Source: a virus. From it: a stretch of DNA of 64,000 nucleotides. Below are positions 36,181-47,400 of this stretch, one piece after another. The stretch is from IMG/VR virus record IMGVR_UViG_3300023174_000042, positions 62,001 through 126,000 of that record; one strand, written 5' to 3'. The position numbers were made by a program, and so were the translations under genes. Positions within the stretch are counted from its first letter, which is position 1, and the number at the start of each line of letters is the position of its first letter. A model generated the notes under the pieces. That model was not told where the DNA came from and searched no databases. It saw nothing but the letters and a program-made list of their open reading frames with translations.

Positions 36181-36858
36181 TTAAGAATTATATCTGTTTA
36201 ATAAAATGTCGTCTTCATCTTCCATTGGTTCATTAAATGATTTTTCAATTTCGGATGGACTAAAATTTTCAACTTCGTCTTGTGTTAAAACGTATTCATT
36301 TTTTCCAGTTTTTTCCATTTCAGATTCTTTGTCTTTGAAAAAGTCTGCCAAGTTTTGCTTGAATGGTCCTGAATCTAAACTTCTTAACTGAAGTTTTTCT
36401 TGTGCTGTTTTTGGTCTATATTTTTCATACTTGGCATCCAAAGCATCAATTTTTTGAACCAAACTATCCATTTCGGACAATTTTTCTTCCATTTTTTTAA
36501 TTTGACCAAAAAGATTTTCAAAGTATTCTTCTTGTTTGTCTGCCATTGTTTTTTGTGAATCAACTAAGTCTGTAATATCTAATTCTTCAGTTTCTTCTTC
36601 ACCTTCTTTTCCAACTTCTTCAACGTCAGGATCTTTTTCAACATCAACAGGTTGTCCTTCGGGGGCTGCCGGTGGTGTTGGGGCTGCTCCTGCCGCGGGT
36701 GCCGGGGCCGCTCCTGCATCAGGTGCGGGAGCCGCAGCGGGACCACCAGGAGGTGGTGGAATGTCACCAGGTGCTGGTGGAGCGTCTTGTTCTAAAATAT
36801 AGTTATTGATCGATCTATATCTTCTAATTTCTTCTAATATTTTTTCATCTAATTTCAT
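36181..36858 (-). CDS. Pro-Ala-rich acidic coiled-coil protein with capsid-targeting-like N-terminus
   Basis: This 225-residue protein starts MKLDEKILEEIRRYRSINN and then YILEQD, a helical N-terminus with I-L-E sites like those cut by T4 prohead protease. Residues about 25-70 are Pro/Ala/Gly-rich, residues 70-100 are very acidic, residues about 100-150 form a coiled coil (EEYFENLFGQIKKMEEKLSE), and the end is acidic. The GC content of the Pro-Ala part is visibly higher than the surroundings. I infer an internal or core-type virion protein. It is the last gene of the tail operon and is followed by a strong terminator. Confidence 0.6.
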   Translation of the reverse strand: MKLDEKILEEIRRYRSINNYILEQDAPPAPGDIPPPPGGPAAAPAPDAGAAPAPAAGAAPTPPAAPEGQPVDVEKDPDVEEVGKEGEEETEELDITDLVDSQKTMADKQEEYFENLFGQIKKMEEKLSEMDSLVQKIDALDAKYEKYRPKTAQEKLQLRSLDSGPFKQNLADFFKDKESEMEKTGKNEYVLTQDEVENFSPSEIEKSFNEPMEDEDDILLNRYNS

Positions 36859-36859
36859 A

Positions 36860-37084
36860 TTATCCGTTTAATAATGTTTTTATACCATTTTTGGTTTCCA
36901 CTTGAATTTTTTTAAAAGAATTTTTTGTGTTATCAACTCTTTCAATTAACCCATCTTTCATTCTTATTGTATAGCAATCTCCAGTGTCCAAGTCACAAAC
37001 TTCTTTATAGCCATCACCTTGATCTTTTTCTGAAACTCTTGTGTTTTTTCCCAAGTAGTTATCTAATATAAGTTTAGTATTCAT
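36860..37084 (-). CDS. Small hypothetical protein
   Basis: This 74-residue protein lies one base before the Pro-Ala-rich gene, so the two are co-translated. It has a YKEVCDLDTGDCYTIRMKDG core that looks like a small beta barrel or SH3-like fold, with two Cys. I recognise no family. TATTTAT lies 14 nt before the ATG. Confidence 0.6.
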   Translation of the reverse strand: MNTKLILDNYLGKNTRVSEKDQGDGYKEVCDLDTGDCYTIRMKDGLIERVDNTKNSFKKIQVETKNGIKTLLNG

Positions 37085-37098
37085 ATTTAATTTTTATT

Positions 37099-37105
37099 AT
37101 AAATA
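37099..37105 (-). promoter_or_regulatory. Putative late promoter element TATTTAT (36860-37084)
   Basis: AGATATTTATAA lies 14 nt before the ATG at 37084, just after the stop of the giant hub gene. Confidence 0.55.
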
Positions 37106-37120
37106 TCTGTATTATTTTAT

Positions 37121-40100
37121 TTAGGACCACAATGATGTAAAAATTTGATAAGCCCTCTTGAATTCTGTATTTAATGCTCCAATTTGTTCTGGATCTTGTG
37201 TAATTTTTGTGTAAACATCATCATTTTGATTAATAGGATAATGTAATACATATTGTTTCGCCAAATTTGCAGGAACATCCTCTTCGGTTGGGAATTGGTT
37301 TGAATCTTGAATTAAAAATGTTGGGACATTTCCAACCTTTATTAAAACAAAATTTATAAAATCTTTTAAAGATCTAAAAGCGACAATTGGTAGATTTTTA
37401 TCTGTTCCTCTTGAAACGCAAAAATACTTTCTGTTTATGTATTCAAAAAACGAATCTCCGTAAACTTCCTTTAGGTTTATTGTGCTGTAATTATTTTCAT
37501 AAGCACTTATTTCTGTTCCGTTATTATTTCCTGAATCAACAAAAACAAATGTAAAAACAGATGCGGCAGTTTGGTAAGTGGTATTTGCCGTCATATCATA
37601 TTTTAATTCAATTAAATTATTTCTTAATTCAGTTAAGAATGTTTTTACTGAAACAGTTGTTGATTGTGGAGTATCTACTCCTGTAAAATTATTATATCTA
37701 GTGTTCAATTGATTTGCACAATCTTGATTTTTAGTTAAAGTGTCTTGGGATTGTAAGTTTGCTATTGTATTTTGTGCCTGAAACAATATATTAGCAGAAT
37801 CTTCTTTTTGTTTTGATTCATTTTCTTGAATTTTGCTTTGTAATTGTGAAAGAATTTTAACATTTAACGTTTGTAAAAAGTTATCTACCGTTGGCAGACT
37901 ATAAAAAGGTTGTCGTATTCCTTCAAAAACAGTGCTAAAACCATTTTCATTAACGTCATGACTTACTTTTGTAATCATGTATGGTCCAGAAAACATTGGT
38001 ATATTTCTAATATTAAAATACATCATCGGTTGTATTAAAGCACATCCCATCATATCTACAGAACAACTATAACTTCTGTTTTTATATAAATTGTATAATG
38101 AAACGCTCTGAGTTGATGATCGTCTATTTTTTTCAACATTCGCCATTTGATCCAAAATCTGTAAAGATTCGCTTGTTGGTTTACCTGGATCTTGTGAAAC
38201 ACTAAATGATTTAAATATTTGTTGGTTTTCTTTTGTTGGGTCAACATTAAACCCAACAACTTTATTTGATTTATCCCAATCTATTTTTTTTGCTTGGTTT
38301 TCTGTTAAAGGGTTATCACTTGCTCTTCTTAAATCAAAGGCATCATCTCTGAATCTATAGTCTATATTGTTGTTCAAGTTCAAATGTTCACTAGGTTTAC
38401 TTACATAGTAGCACAAAAATTTTGGGGAACTCTGTCTATAATCAACATTTAAAAAAGTCCCAAACAACATATTACCAAATTCCATAGTGCCGTCAGGTCG
38501 TGGTGTTGGGTTTTTTTGTGCGTCTTGGACGTTATAGAAATTGACATACGACGGAAGCATAAAATGTTGAAAATTGTTTTCAATTAAGATTGTTGTGACC
38601 ATATCTAAAAGAGTGTTCTTATACGAACTACTACCATTATTTTTTTCTGTTGATCCGTCTTCCAACAATTTGATAACTCCGTAAATATCAACTAAAACTT
38701 TATCGCCAACATTTCTACTTGCCCTATCAACTAACATGACATCTTCAAATAAAGTTTTGTTTTGAAAATCAAATCCTGCTATCCATGTATCGTTTAAGGC
38801 TTTAAATGTGTTCCATAATTCTGTTCTTGTTTGTTCTGTAAATCCTGCCTCTAAATTGGCTCTATTTGACGACCCATCTTCACTTATAAAAATATTTGGT
38901 AATTCTTTTCTAACCATAGGCAACATGGTGTTCAACACGTTATCAACATATTTATTTGAATCGTCAATATAGGTGTCCATTAGTTGATAAAAACTTTTTA
39001 AGTTTAAATTTTTGTTAGCTAATTTTTGAGTGGCATAAATTTTTATAAGGGGGGCAAAATCCTGAACGTTCTTTTCGTTAAAAGCAACGTTAAGGTCAAT
39101 AAAAAAATCTGTTATATATGAACCATTATTTTTATAAACAAGTTCTGGTATGGATGAATTACCAACATAATATTCTAAAGCATCCCATGTTTTGGGATTT
39201 TGTTGTTTGGATTGTGATAAACTTACTTCAGGTGGTAAATTTCCTTGTTGATATGGGCTATATATTATTGGGTTTTCAATATACCTTGTAGAAAAAGTAT
39301 AAAACAATCTTCTATCAAAATTTGATGGGTTTCCGATCTTGAAACAAACATCATAATTTATAAATCCGCCCAAAATTTGTTGGAAAGTGTCATTCTGATT
39401 CGAAATTATATTTTCAAGTTTTGTTTCTGGCGAATCTCCTGTTGGTTTATTTATCACAAGTAATTGTCTCATCAAGTAATGAAAATTTTTATATCCTTTT
39501 TCAGTGTTTGAGTCTGTGGTAACTAATCCTTGGTTTTCCGTTGGTTTTTCTTCTTTACTACTTGAATTTGGTAAAGTGTCGACATAATCATATAATGACC
39601 GACTAAAATTTAAAAATTCTGATTCAAAATTATCTAAAACTGAAATGTCAAAAGTTGTAAATAGTTCTTCTATACTTGTGTATTCAGTGTCATCACCTGT
39701 TATTAAAAAGTTTTGTTGATCTTTTTGTTCGTTTAATATCTTTTTAAGATATGTTTCTGGATTATTTTTTTTCAGTTTTGAATTATCAAACCAACCATAT
39801 TGCGAAACATTCCAAAATAACCTAACCGTCCCGTTAAACATTGCAGGATTATTAGAGAGTTCAACTTTCATAGTTCCATTTTTAAAAGCCTCTTCTTTAG
39901 CCTGATTGATATTAGAACCAAAAGATGGTAAAACATAATATAAATCAGGTTGGGTTGATGAACTAACAATTACTGACCAAGGACTAACTCTCATAGATCT
40001 AGTATTATTATTTGGGTCAAATCCTGGTAATTCAAAAATGGTTGAGTTAGTTGTGTTTAATAAAACTAATTTTTCATTGTTTATTAAGTTTTGTATTTGT

Positions 40101-43100
40101 TGTGACCCAATTCCTTGGACGTAAGCACCCTGCACTACAAATGGTGATGTTGTTGGTGGTTGTATTGTTGATATAGAATAAAGTCCAACACCTCCTGTTG
40201 TTCCTGAGATTTGTGACGATATAATGAGATTACCATTTAGATTAGATCCGTTAAGTGTTGTTCCTCCCGAAATAACATTAGAACCTATTGATGTTACTTG
40301 TAATGGTGGATTTAATACTGTATAGGTAAATGTTTCCGCAGAAGTTTTACTAACTTCAAAAATTGAAGTTGTTCCTGTTGAAGCGCTAAAAACACTTTGT
40401 ATCGTAGTTGTTGATATTGATGAACTTCCGCTCAATATTTGTCCTACTTGTAATGGGTAGGGCGCTGTGTTTGTTATATTAGCAAATGTCCCCAATACAA
40501 AATCTAAACCGGTAAATGCGGCATTAAAGTTTAATGGTGTTGTATAATAACCTGTTCCCCCTGTTATTCCATTTACTTGTGAAACAAGTTGTATATTAGC
40601 ATTTAATGAGGGTAAATATATTGTGTGTGGAACTTTGATATAATTTTTAGATATAGAATTAATTGTAATTCCTGTTCCATTTGTAGAACATGTTCCTGTA
40701 ACTTGGAAAGTTTCACAAGTTCCTGTAACATTTTGACTAACACAAGTTCCAGTTACTTGTGTTTGACCACTAAATAATTTTAATCCTTGTAAAAAAACAT
40801 TAAAATCATCAACCAATTGTGGATAAAATCCTGTATTTATATCTGTTAATGGAGGTGTTCCAGTGGTATTATCTAAAACTAAATTTCTTGGAGTTCCATC
40901 TATTAAAAGATTATAGGAATATGTAGTTGCTGAATTTGCCGGATCCCAATTTTTTTTGTAATTAAAATCTTGCCAAACTTCATCTAAAATATCCACACCA
41001 GTTTCTTTGTAAATTTTGTAACGATGCCATATTGATCCATATTTTAAAATCCAAGAATATGGTAATTTATGAACCGCACCAAATTTTTTCATTGTAGACA
41101 GAATATAATCCAAATCTGTGGTTGCCTGACCTGAACTGGTTTTATACCTTTCTCTAAGCGTTGATAAAGGTAAACTATTCAAAAACAAATAAGCACCTAA
41201 CTTATATGGTGCTAAATCAGTTTGTTTGTATCTAAAGTTAAAAACCCCTTTTTGAATTGCGTTAATAAAATATGGTGTGTTCAACATAGATGTTGTCTGA
41301 CTAGCATCGAGATAGTTAGAATAATTACTATAATATAGGTTACCCTCCGTTATAAGTTGGTTAGAATAAGTTCTTGTGTTATAAAAAGTTTTTAAATTTG
41401 TTGTGTCAGGTGTAACATTTAAGTTTTGAAAATTAAAATACGTAAATGGTCTAATATCATCTGCGGTGGTTGCTAAACCAAAATTTGTAATTGTTTTATG
41501 TATATTATTATATTGTAAAACTTTTTTTGTGTCGAAAGCTTCTTTTGAGTTGTTTAAACTTTTACCATTTGCCAAATTGTTTCTATCCCAATTTAAATCA
41601 ACCAAGGGGTAAGTATCAATAAATTCAAATTCATTGGATTGTGAACTTCCTGTTAAATATTGATTTATATTTATTAAGTTTTTTGGATTTGATAAAGAAA
41701 CATCAGGTTGTGATTTTAAAGAATTAAATATCGATGCGTTTATTAAAATGTTTGGATTTTGAACTTCGTTTTTGATATATGGCGTAACAAACTCACCTTT
41801 GATGTATGTTTGCCAACTTTCACCTTGTCCTTCATTGGATATATGTTTTAAAAATGAAACATAGTTATTTGAATCCAAAAGGTATTCTTTTAATATTTTG
41901 CTTAAAAATGGATTATCGCTTCCCAAACTTTGAAGGACGTTGATTGCTTCATCTTCGGATTCGACCTCATATATCGCTAAAGGGTATCCACTTTTTCTGT
42001 TAAAATTACTGTAAAAAGAGTTTAATAACAATCTTTCATATATTTCATAAAAATATTTTGATTCTTCTTTGTTTTGAAATATTTGATTTGTTGCGGGAAA
42101 ATCTATCGCGTTTAAAGAAATTCGTAGTGGTTTTAGATTTGTTTCAAAAACTTTTGAGTCATTATTGTTTAACTGCCTTTCTGTAAAACCCTTTATAAAT
42201 TGTTCCACAAACTCAACTTCTGGCCAAACTTCAGGACTATATGCTCTATAAGTGTTTGCAACAGTTTGGTCTCCTGGGTATATTATTTCAAATTTTTCTT
42301 TATTATCTTCACCAACAGATTCTTTTAATACTTGTGGCCAAGGATAAATTGGTTCATTATTTTGTGTAGATGTTTTCAAGTCAACACTTGGTGCCGTTGA
42401 TGAGTTTCCAAAAATTGCCGCTCTTCTGTATTGATTTTCTCTTTGATCCCATGCCTTTTTATGAACCTCGTCAAGTAATCTTAAAAACGCTTCTCCTTGA
42501 CAATAAAAAACCGCCAATATATTTCTTATAGAAGGAATAAACCCCAAACCACCATTTCCCTGTGAATTAAATTTTGAAGACAAACTTGCGGTTATTTCTG
42601 TTTCGACTTTTTTTCTTGTTTCAGAAGCGGTTTTTGCTATGTTATCAGTTATACTCATAAATGAGTCTTGTCCTTCAAAAAAGTAAGTAATGTTTTCATT
42701 AACAAGAAGTTGTGCTTGTAATGTTTGTTTGAATTGAATTATCACATCGTCTGACTCTTTATAATTTCCTTTTGGTGCGTTTTTTTGTGCGGTGTATGTT
42801 TTTACAAGATCAATATCGGATAGTGTGATTTTTTTTTGAAGTGTTTTTAAACTTATTGGAACGTCAATATTTGATTTTGTCGTAATTCCACCTACGGTAT
42901 ATTTTCCGTTTATACCAAAAACTCCGTTTTGATTTAATACGTCATTGTATTGTTCAATATCTCCTTTTAACTTTGTAACCCCTTCGGATCTTTTGTCGGC
43001 ATCTAATTCTTTTTTAAAAATATAAACATTTTGTGAATTTTCTTTTAGAACTATTGGATTATCTCTATCCATAAAGGTTCCATACCAAGAAGCATTTGTA

Positions 43101-44170
43101 TATAAAAAAACTTTTTGTTGATAAGACAACAAATTATTGGTATACAAAGTCATATCGGATAATATTCCCATATTTTCTTTTTCAAATTGACTTAAAACAT
43201 CATCAATAAATTTCTGTAAACGGTATTTTAATTGATTTAATGTGATTTCAGGAAAATCATCCGGTATAAGACCTTTTGATTTATAGTCTGAATAAACTTC
43301 TTTCATTTTTTGATATCCTCTACTAACACTTGAAGTTGTGGTCAAGGTATTGGAACTTGATTGTTGGTTTCCTTGTGTTTTAGAAACAGGAGTTTGTGTT
43401 ACGTTATTTCTATACATTTGGGGAACTGCCATTAGAGCACCAAAATTAACGTATGAAAGTAAGGTATATTTATACCCGTAAAATTTTAATTTAATTTGAA
43501 AATTATGTGTTGAAGGATCAAACGTTGACGTAAACGATTGAAGCATTATTGGAAATTTTATTGCCTTTCCATAATATCCTTTTAACGTCAATGTAAATTG
43601 GGGATAGGGTAATTGAAAAAATGCCGAGTATGGAGAATTGTTACCGCCTTCAAAAAGAGCTCTTCCCTTAACGTCTTCTAATTCAACATCTATTTGTGGT
43701 AAAAAGTCGGTTCCAATTGACATTCTTATTGATTTCATTCCCAAAAATCCATTATCAACAGCACCAGGTGTCCCGTTTGACCATAAGTTTTGAGTAATAT
43801 AATAATCATTAGTTTGATTTGGGTTTTTAACTGCCGTTTGTCTTGGTTGATTAACCCCTTTACCTTGTAAAGTTCCTTTACCTGTTAGTTCATCTGACCA
43901 AGCGGTGTCTAAAAATGTTTTATTTCCAGGATTTAAAAAATTAATTTTAGCAACAGATATTGTTCTTTGCGAATCGTTCATCGCAGAACCTACTGATAGT
44001 TTTGTTCTTGGTAAAACATTACACTCCAAGTTAGCATAATACACTAAGTCTTCTTGTTTAACTAATCTATCTTTAACATTTCCTTGTTGGTCAATAACTT
44101 TGTTAGGATCAATAAGGCTTATGTTATCATAGTCAAGTTCTACTAATATATTTTCTTGATTATCTACCAT
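37121..44170 (-). CDS. Giant baseplate hub-like protein
   Basis: This 2349-residue protein has a hub-like beta domain at residues about 140-250 (MKSIRMSIGTDFLPQIDVEL; PQFTLTLKGYYGKAIKFPIM; FQIKLKFYGYKYTLL). A second hub-type block lies near 2037-2100 (YSCSVDMMGCALIQPMMYF; FSGPYMITKVSHDVNENGF; FEGIRQPFY), which resembles the gp27/late-control-D tail hub pattern. The region about 1137-1350 looks inserted, with three VTGTC repeats and TGG-x-G-x-Y repeats. T4 gp27 has 391 residues, so this would be a great expansion or a fusion. It overlaps the LysM gene by 11 bases. Confidence 0.65.
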   Translation of the reverse strand: MVDNQENILVELDYDNISLIDPNKVIDQQGNVKDRLVKQEDLVYYANLECNVLPRTKLSVGSAMNDSQRTISVAKINFLNPGNKTFLDTAWSDELTGKGTLQGKGVNQPRQTAVKNPNQTNDYYITQNLWSNGTPGAVDNGFLGMKSIRMSIGTDFLPQIDVELEDVKGRALFEGGNNSPYSAFFQLPYPQFTLTLKGYYGKAIKFPIMLQSFTSTFDPSTHNFQIKLKFYGYKYTLLSYVNFGALMAVPQMYRNNVTQTPVSKTQGNQQSSSNTLTTTSSVSRGYQKMKEVYSDYKSKGLIPDDFPEITLNQLKYRLQKFIDDVLSQFEKENMGILSDMTLYTNNLLSYQQKVFLYTNASWYGTFMDRDNPIVLKENSQNVYIFKKELDADKRSEGVTKLKGDIEQYNDVLNQNGVFGINGKYTVGGITTKSNIDVPISLKTLQKKITLSDIDLVKTYTAQKNAPKGNYKESDDVIIQFKQTLQAQLLVNENITYFFEGQDSFMSITDNIAKTASETRKKVETEITASLSSKFNSQGNGGLGFIPSIRNILAVFYCQGEAFLRLLDEVHKKAWDQRENQYRRAAIFGNSSTAPSVDLKTSTQNNEPIYPWPQVLKESVGEDNKEKFEIIYPGDQTVANTYRAYSPEVWPEVEFVEQFIKGFTERQLNNNDSKVFETNLKPLRISLNAIDFPATNQIFQNKEESKYFYEIYERLLLNSFYSNFNRKSGYPLAIYEVESEDEAINVLQSLGSDNPFLSKILKEYLLDSNNYVSFLKHISNEGQGESWQTYIKGEFVTPYIKNEVQNPNILINASIFNSLKSQPDVSLSNPKNLININQYLTGSSQSNEFEFIDTYPLVDLNWDRNNLANGKSLNNSKEAFDTKKVLQYNNIHKTITNFGLATTADDIRPFTYFNFQNLNVTPDTTNLKTFYNTRTYSNQLITEGNLYYSNYSNYLDASQTTSMLNTPYFINAIQKGVFNFRYKQTDLAPYKLGAYLFLNSLPLSTLRERYKTSSGQATTDLDYILSTMKKFGAVHKLPYSWILKYGSIWHRYKIYKETGVDILDEVWQDFNYKKNWDPANSATTYSYNLLIDGTPRNLVLDNTTGTPPLTDINTGFYPQLVDDFNVFLQGLKLFSGQTQVTGTCVSQNVTGTCETFQVTGTCSTNGTGITINSISKNYIKVPHTIYLPSLNANIQLVSQVNGITGGTGYYTTPLNFNAAFTGLDFVLGTFANITNTAPYPLQVGQILSGSSSISTTTIQSVFSASTGTTSIFEVSKTSAETFTYTVLNPPLQVTSIGSNVISGGTTLNGSNLNGNLIISSQISGTTGGVGLYSISTIQPPTTSPFVVQGAYVQGIGSQQIQNLINNEKLVLLNTTNSTIFELPGFDPNNNTRSMRVSPWSVIVSSSTQPDLYYVLPSFGSNINQAKEEAFKNGTMKVELSNNPAMFNGTVRLFWNVSQYGWFDNSKLKKNNPETYLKKILNEQKDQQNFLITGDDTEYTSIEELFTTFDISVLDNFESEFLNFSRSLYDYVDTLPNSSSKEEKPTENQGLVTTDSNTEKGYKNFHYLMRQLLVINKPTGDSPETKLENIISNQNDTFQQILGGFINYDVCFKIGNPSNFDRRLFYTFSTRYIENPIIYSPYQQGNLPPEVSLSQSKQQNPKTWDALEYYVGNSSIPELVYKNNGSYITDFFIDLNVAFNEKNVQDFAPLIKIYATQKLANKNLNLKSFYQLMDTYIDDSNKYVDNVLNTMLPMVRKELPNIFISEDGSSNRANLEAGFTEQTRTELWNTFKALNDTWIAGFDFQNKTLFEDVMLVDRASRNVGDKVLVDIYGVIKLLEDGSTEKNNGSSSYKNTLLDMVTTILIENNFQHFMLPSYVNFYNVQDAQKNPTPRPDGTMEFGNMLFGTFLNVDYRQSSPKFLCYYVSKPSEHLNLNNNIDYRFRDDAFDLRRASDNPLTENQAKKIDWDKSNKVVGFNVDPTKENQQIFKSFSVSQDPGKPTSESLQILDQMANVEKNRRSSTQSVSLYNLYKNRSYSCSVDMMGCALIQPMMYFNIRNIPMFSGPYMITKVSHDVNENGFSTVFEGIRQPFYSLPTVDNFLQTLNVKILSQLQSKIQENESKQKEDSANILFQAQNTIANLQSQDTLTKNQDCANQLNTRYNNFTGVDTPQSTTVSVKTFLTELRNNLIELKYDMTANTTYQTAASVFTFVFVDSGNNNGTEISAYENNYSTINLKEVYGDSFFEYINRKYFCVSRGTDKNLPIVAFRSLKDFINFVLIKVGNVPTFLIQDSNQFPTEEDVPANLAKQYVLHYPINQNDDVYTKITQDPEQIGALNTEFKRAYQIFTSLWS

Positions 44171-44483
44171 AATAGAAGAAATAGTTTTCGTAAGAGTTTT
44201 TATAATCTTGTAATGAAGCTACTAAAGGAAATGGAATTGTCAATACCGCACCATCAGGTATTGCATATTCGTTTCCTGAATATTGCGGATTTGCCGCTTG
44301 GATCAACCATCCAAAATACGGAGATCCATAAAATTGTTGTGAAATTTTGTCCAACCTAGACTGACCAATAATATATATATAATTTTTGTCTGAAGTCTTT
44401 GAAGGCAACTGAACATACGGAACAACAGTTTGTTGTCCATTAATTAAAAAATCTGTATATCTATTCCAATATTGTAATCCCAT
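44160..44483 (-). CDS. gp53: LysM-like baseplate wedge protein, gp53 type
   Basis: This 107-residue protein has the LysM-like block RLDKISQQFYGSPYFGWLI followed by QAANPQYSG, and a final IPDGAVLTIPFP. T4 gp53 and P2 gpX share this pattern. gp53 links wedges to one another and holds the hub. It starts 2 bases after the stop of the 1699-residue protein and overlaps the giant hub gene. The length is about half that of T4 gp53, so only the LysM core is kept. Confidence 0.8.
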   Translation of the reverse strand: MGLQYWNRYTDFLINGQQTVVPYVQLPSKTSDKNYIYIIGQSRLDKISQQFYGSPYFGWLIQAANPQYSGNEYAIPDGAVLTIPFPLVASLQDYKNSYENYFFYYGR

Positions 44484-44485
44484 GT

Positions 44486-47400
44486 TTAGTTAAATGTTAC
44501 TTTTCCGTTGAATGATTTTTTATCATCATTTAAATTAATGTTTGAGTAAAGGTCCTTTATCCTTTTAGTTTTTTGTTTTATATCCCCTTCAGCAGGTGTT
44601 ACATATGAACACGTTTTAATTGTGTTATCAGGTATTTTCCAAGTTGTTACTGTTTTATATACCTGATCGTCAATAATCTTTTTTAATTGATCTGTCCAAA
44701 ATTTTTGAAAACTTTCATATTCTTTTTTCAAGTCATTACATGCCTCTTTTATCTGATCGGTCAGTCCTTTAGTATCTCCTTTAACTTCAGGACCACTAAT
44801 TAATTCATTGACCATATTTTGAAATTTTTCAGAGTTTGTAAAGTATGGACACATCAAACTATAATATCTATTGGTGGGGCAGTTTATTAAATATCCCTGA
44901 TTGTTTCCTTCAACAAAACTACACCCGTTTCCGTTGTCTAACGTTGAATTAGATTTTTTAAAGAAGTCTGGATTAAAATCGGAACTTAGAATTAATTTAT
45001 TGAAATCTTCAATTGTTTTGGGAACTTTATTTGTAAAAACATCAAAAATAGATCCACTATTTTCCGTAGGATCAAAAAATGTGTTGCCGCTTAAGTCATA
45101 CAATACTGGTTCATTGGATTGTAATAAACTTCCGTCCAGTTTTGAGGCAACAACATCAAGTTGTCTAAAAATATAATTAAGATCAGTTTCTACTTGAACA
45201 ATATTTGTATTATTGTTTGTTATTGTATTTGAAATATCAATTTGACCTTTTGATACTTGTGATTTTAACTTTTCTTGTAGTTCTCTTTTTTGTTTTCCTG
45301 TAATACCACCTGATCTATCGCTCACAACTTTAAGTATTGGATTATCTCCTTGATTAATATCTTTTTGAACTTCTTTTACAAGATTGTCTATAAATCCTTG
45401 ATACTCATTTGATTTACCATAGAGGATTGTTTTTGTTTTTTGGCTTGTATATTGGGATAATTCACCTTCAGTATAATTTTTATTTTTTAACGATATAAGT
45501 GTTGCCCCATAAGAATAATCCGTAGTTGTTTTATTTATAGTATCATAATATGCTTTGAAATATTCTTGTAGTTTTGATTGTAAAGAATCGTATAGTCCCG
45601 AATAGTTCATAGTTGTTGTGTCTACAATTGTTCCAACAGTGTTTCCCCCTTTTTTTGGTTGAACACTGTTAATTACCGCCTGTTGTTGTTGTGTCACCGG
45701 TGGAAGTCCTCCTGTTATTTTTTCAACAACATAATTATCTAATTTACTTGTATCGTAGGTCGAAACCGCTCTTTCGTCAAAAATTTCTGTGTTTGCATAA
45801 TAATTAAATGACAGAGCATTTTGTAGTTCTTGAACTGGTTCTTTTAATCCCATTCCTCCAATTATGTTAAAACTTAAACTTATGTTTGCCAACATTGGTT
45901 GAACTCCGATTCCTTCGGGATTCATATCCAATAATAATGGTTCATATGTTATACCTAAAGATGTTGGAACGATTTTAGTGTGGTAAAAGTCACCAACTCT
46001 TAATACCAAAATTGGGGGTGCTCCAAAAGAAGTATTTAAAGCGTCATTATATTTTGGTCGTCCGTCAGGTCCTATAATTGGTATTGTTTGACCTGGTCTT
46101 GTGCATTGCTGTAAAAACGTTAGTCTTGAATTTAAACCTTCAGGTGTCATGGAGTGAAAAGCAGGATTGAAATACTTAATACTATCTTTTATAGTATCAA
46201 ACACGGTGGGGTCTGTTTGTTTTATTATTTCAAAATAATCACATTCGGTAAAAAGATTTCTTAATATTTTTTTTGAAATGCCTTCTCTAACTTTTTGTTC
46301 TACCGTAATTTGAGGTTCAGGTTTAATACTCTGAGTGGTTGCTGTTAATATATTCTGAGAGTTATTAGTTTTATTTTGTGTTGTATCTTTTGTTTCTACA
46401 GGATTTGGTGTTACAGGATTTGTTGGGATAACTGCAGTAATTTTTTGAATTGCAACTCGTCGACAAGCCATCGCAGGAATACTATACCACTGCGCTTCGT
46501 TTGGTTTTGTTTGATCGGGTATTTTTACTCCTTTATCTGTCACAGCATAACTATCAACAGTACAATTGATGCTTGCAGATAAGATGTCTCCTCCTTTTGA
46601 ATTTGCAACACTAATATCATTTGTTTCTGAAGTTCCTGACGCAATTGCTCTTGTTTGAGGAATTACGGTTTCTTCTCCTTGAGGATTTAAATTCATTTTG
46701 AATTTGTCTCCATATTCTTGTATTGTTTTATTATCAGATAATTTATAAGCTAAAAACCATTTTTTAACTGAATCATTTCTTCTTTCTGATAATTTAACGT
46801 TATACGCTTTTTCTTGTGGTGCTGATGCCGATCCTAACATATCTAAAGTAATACTCCCCTTTTGTTTTACCAAAACATCATCAATTTTTTTCATTAGGTC
46901 ATTTTGAACCGTATTAAAGTTTCCTTCAATAACTTCACTAAAAAAGTTTGGAATTGCGGCCTTGTTAAATATTTCTCCGTTTGAATTTACGTATTCTGGT
47001 GCCTTTGCGTTGTAAACGCTCTTTAAACCAATATATTGATTATAATAAACATCAAAATTACTTGCTGATGTTCCCAAAGTTTTGTTTTCACCAGGTTTTG
47101 TTCCGTTTGGTCCACCAGGGACATCGTTTTCGAAATAAAACCCAAGTCCTTCGTATGAACTCCAATTGTAATCTGGAGGTGTATTATCTTGTGTTTGATT
47201 TCCCTCCCCTGTTGTGTTTAAGTTTGTGTCAGCACCTGATGAACTATTTGAGTTTGAATTACTTTGATTAACAGGTAAACTTTGTAAAACTTGAACTTGC
47301 TCTTCTGATGTAAGTCTTGGGTTATTTAGAATTTGTTGATATGTGTATAAATCTTTAGTTGGGATCGTGTTAAATTTAATTCCCAATTCATACATGTCGT

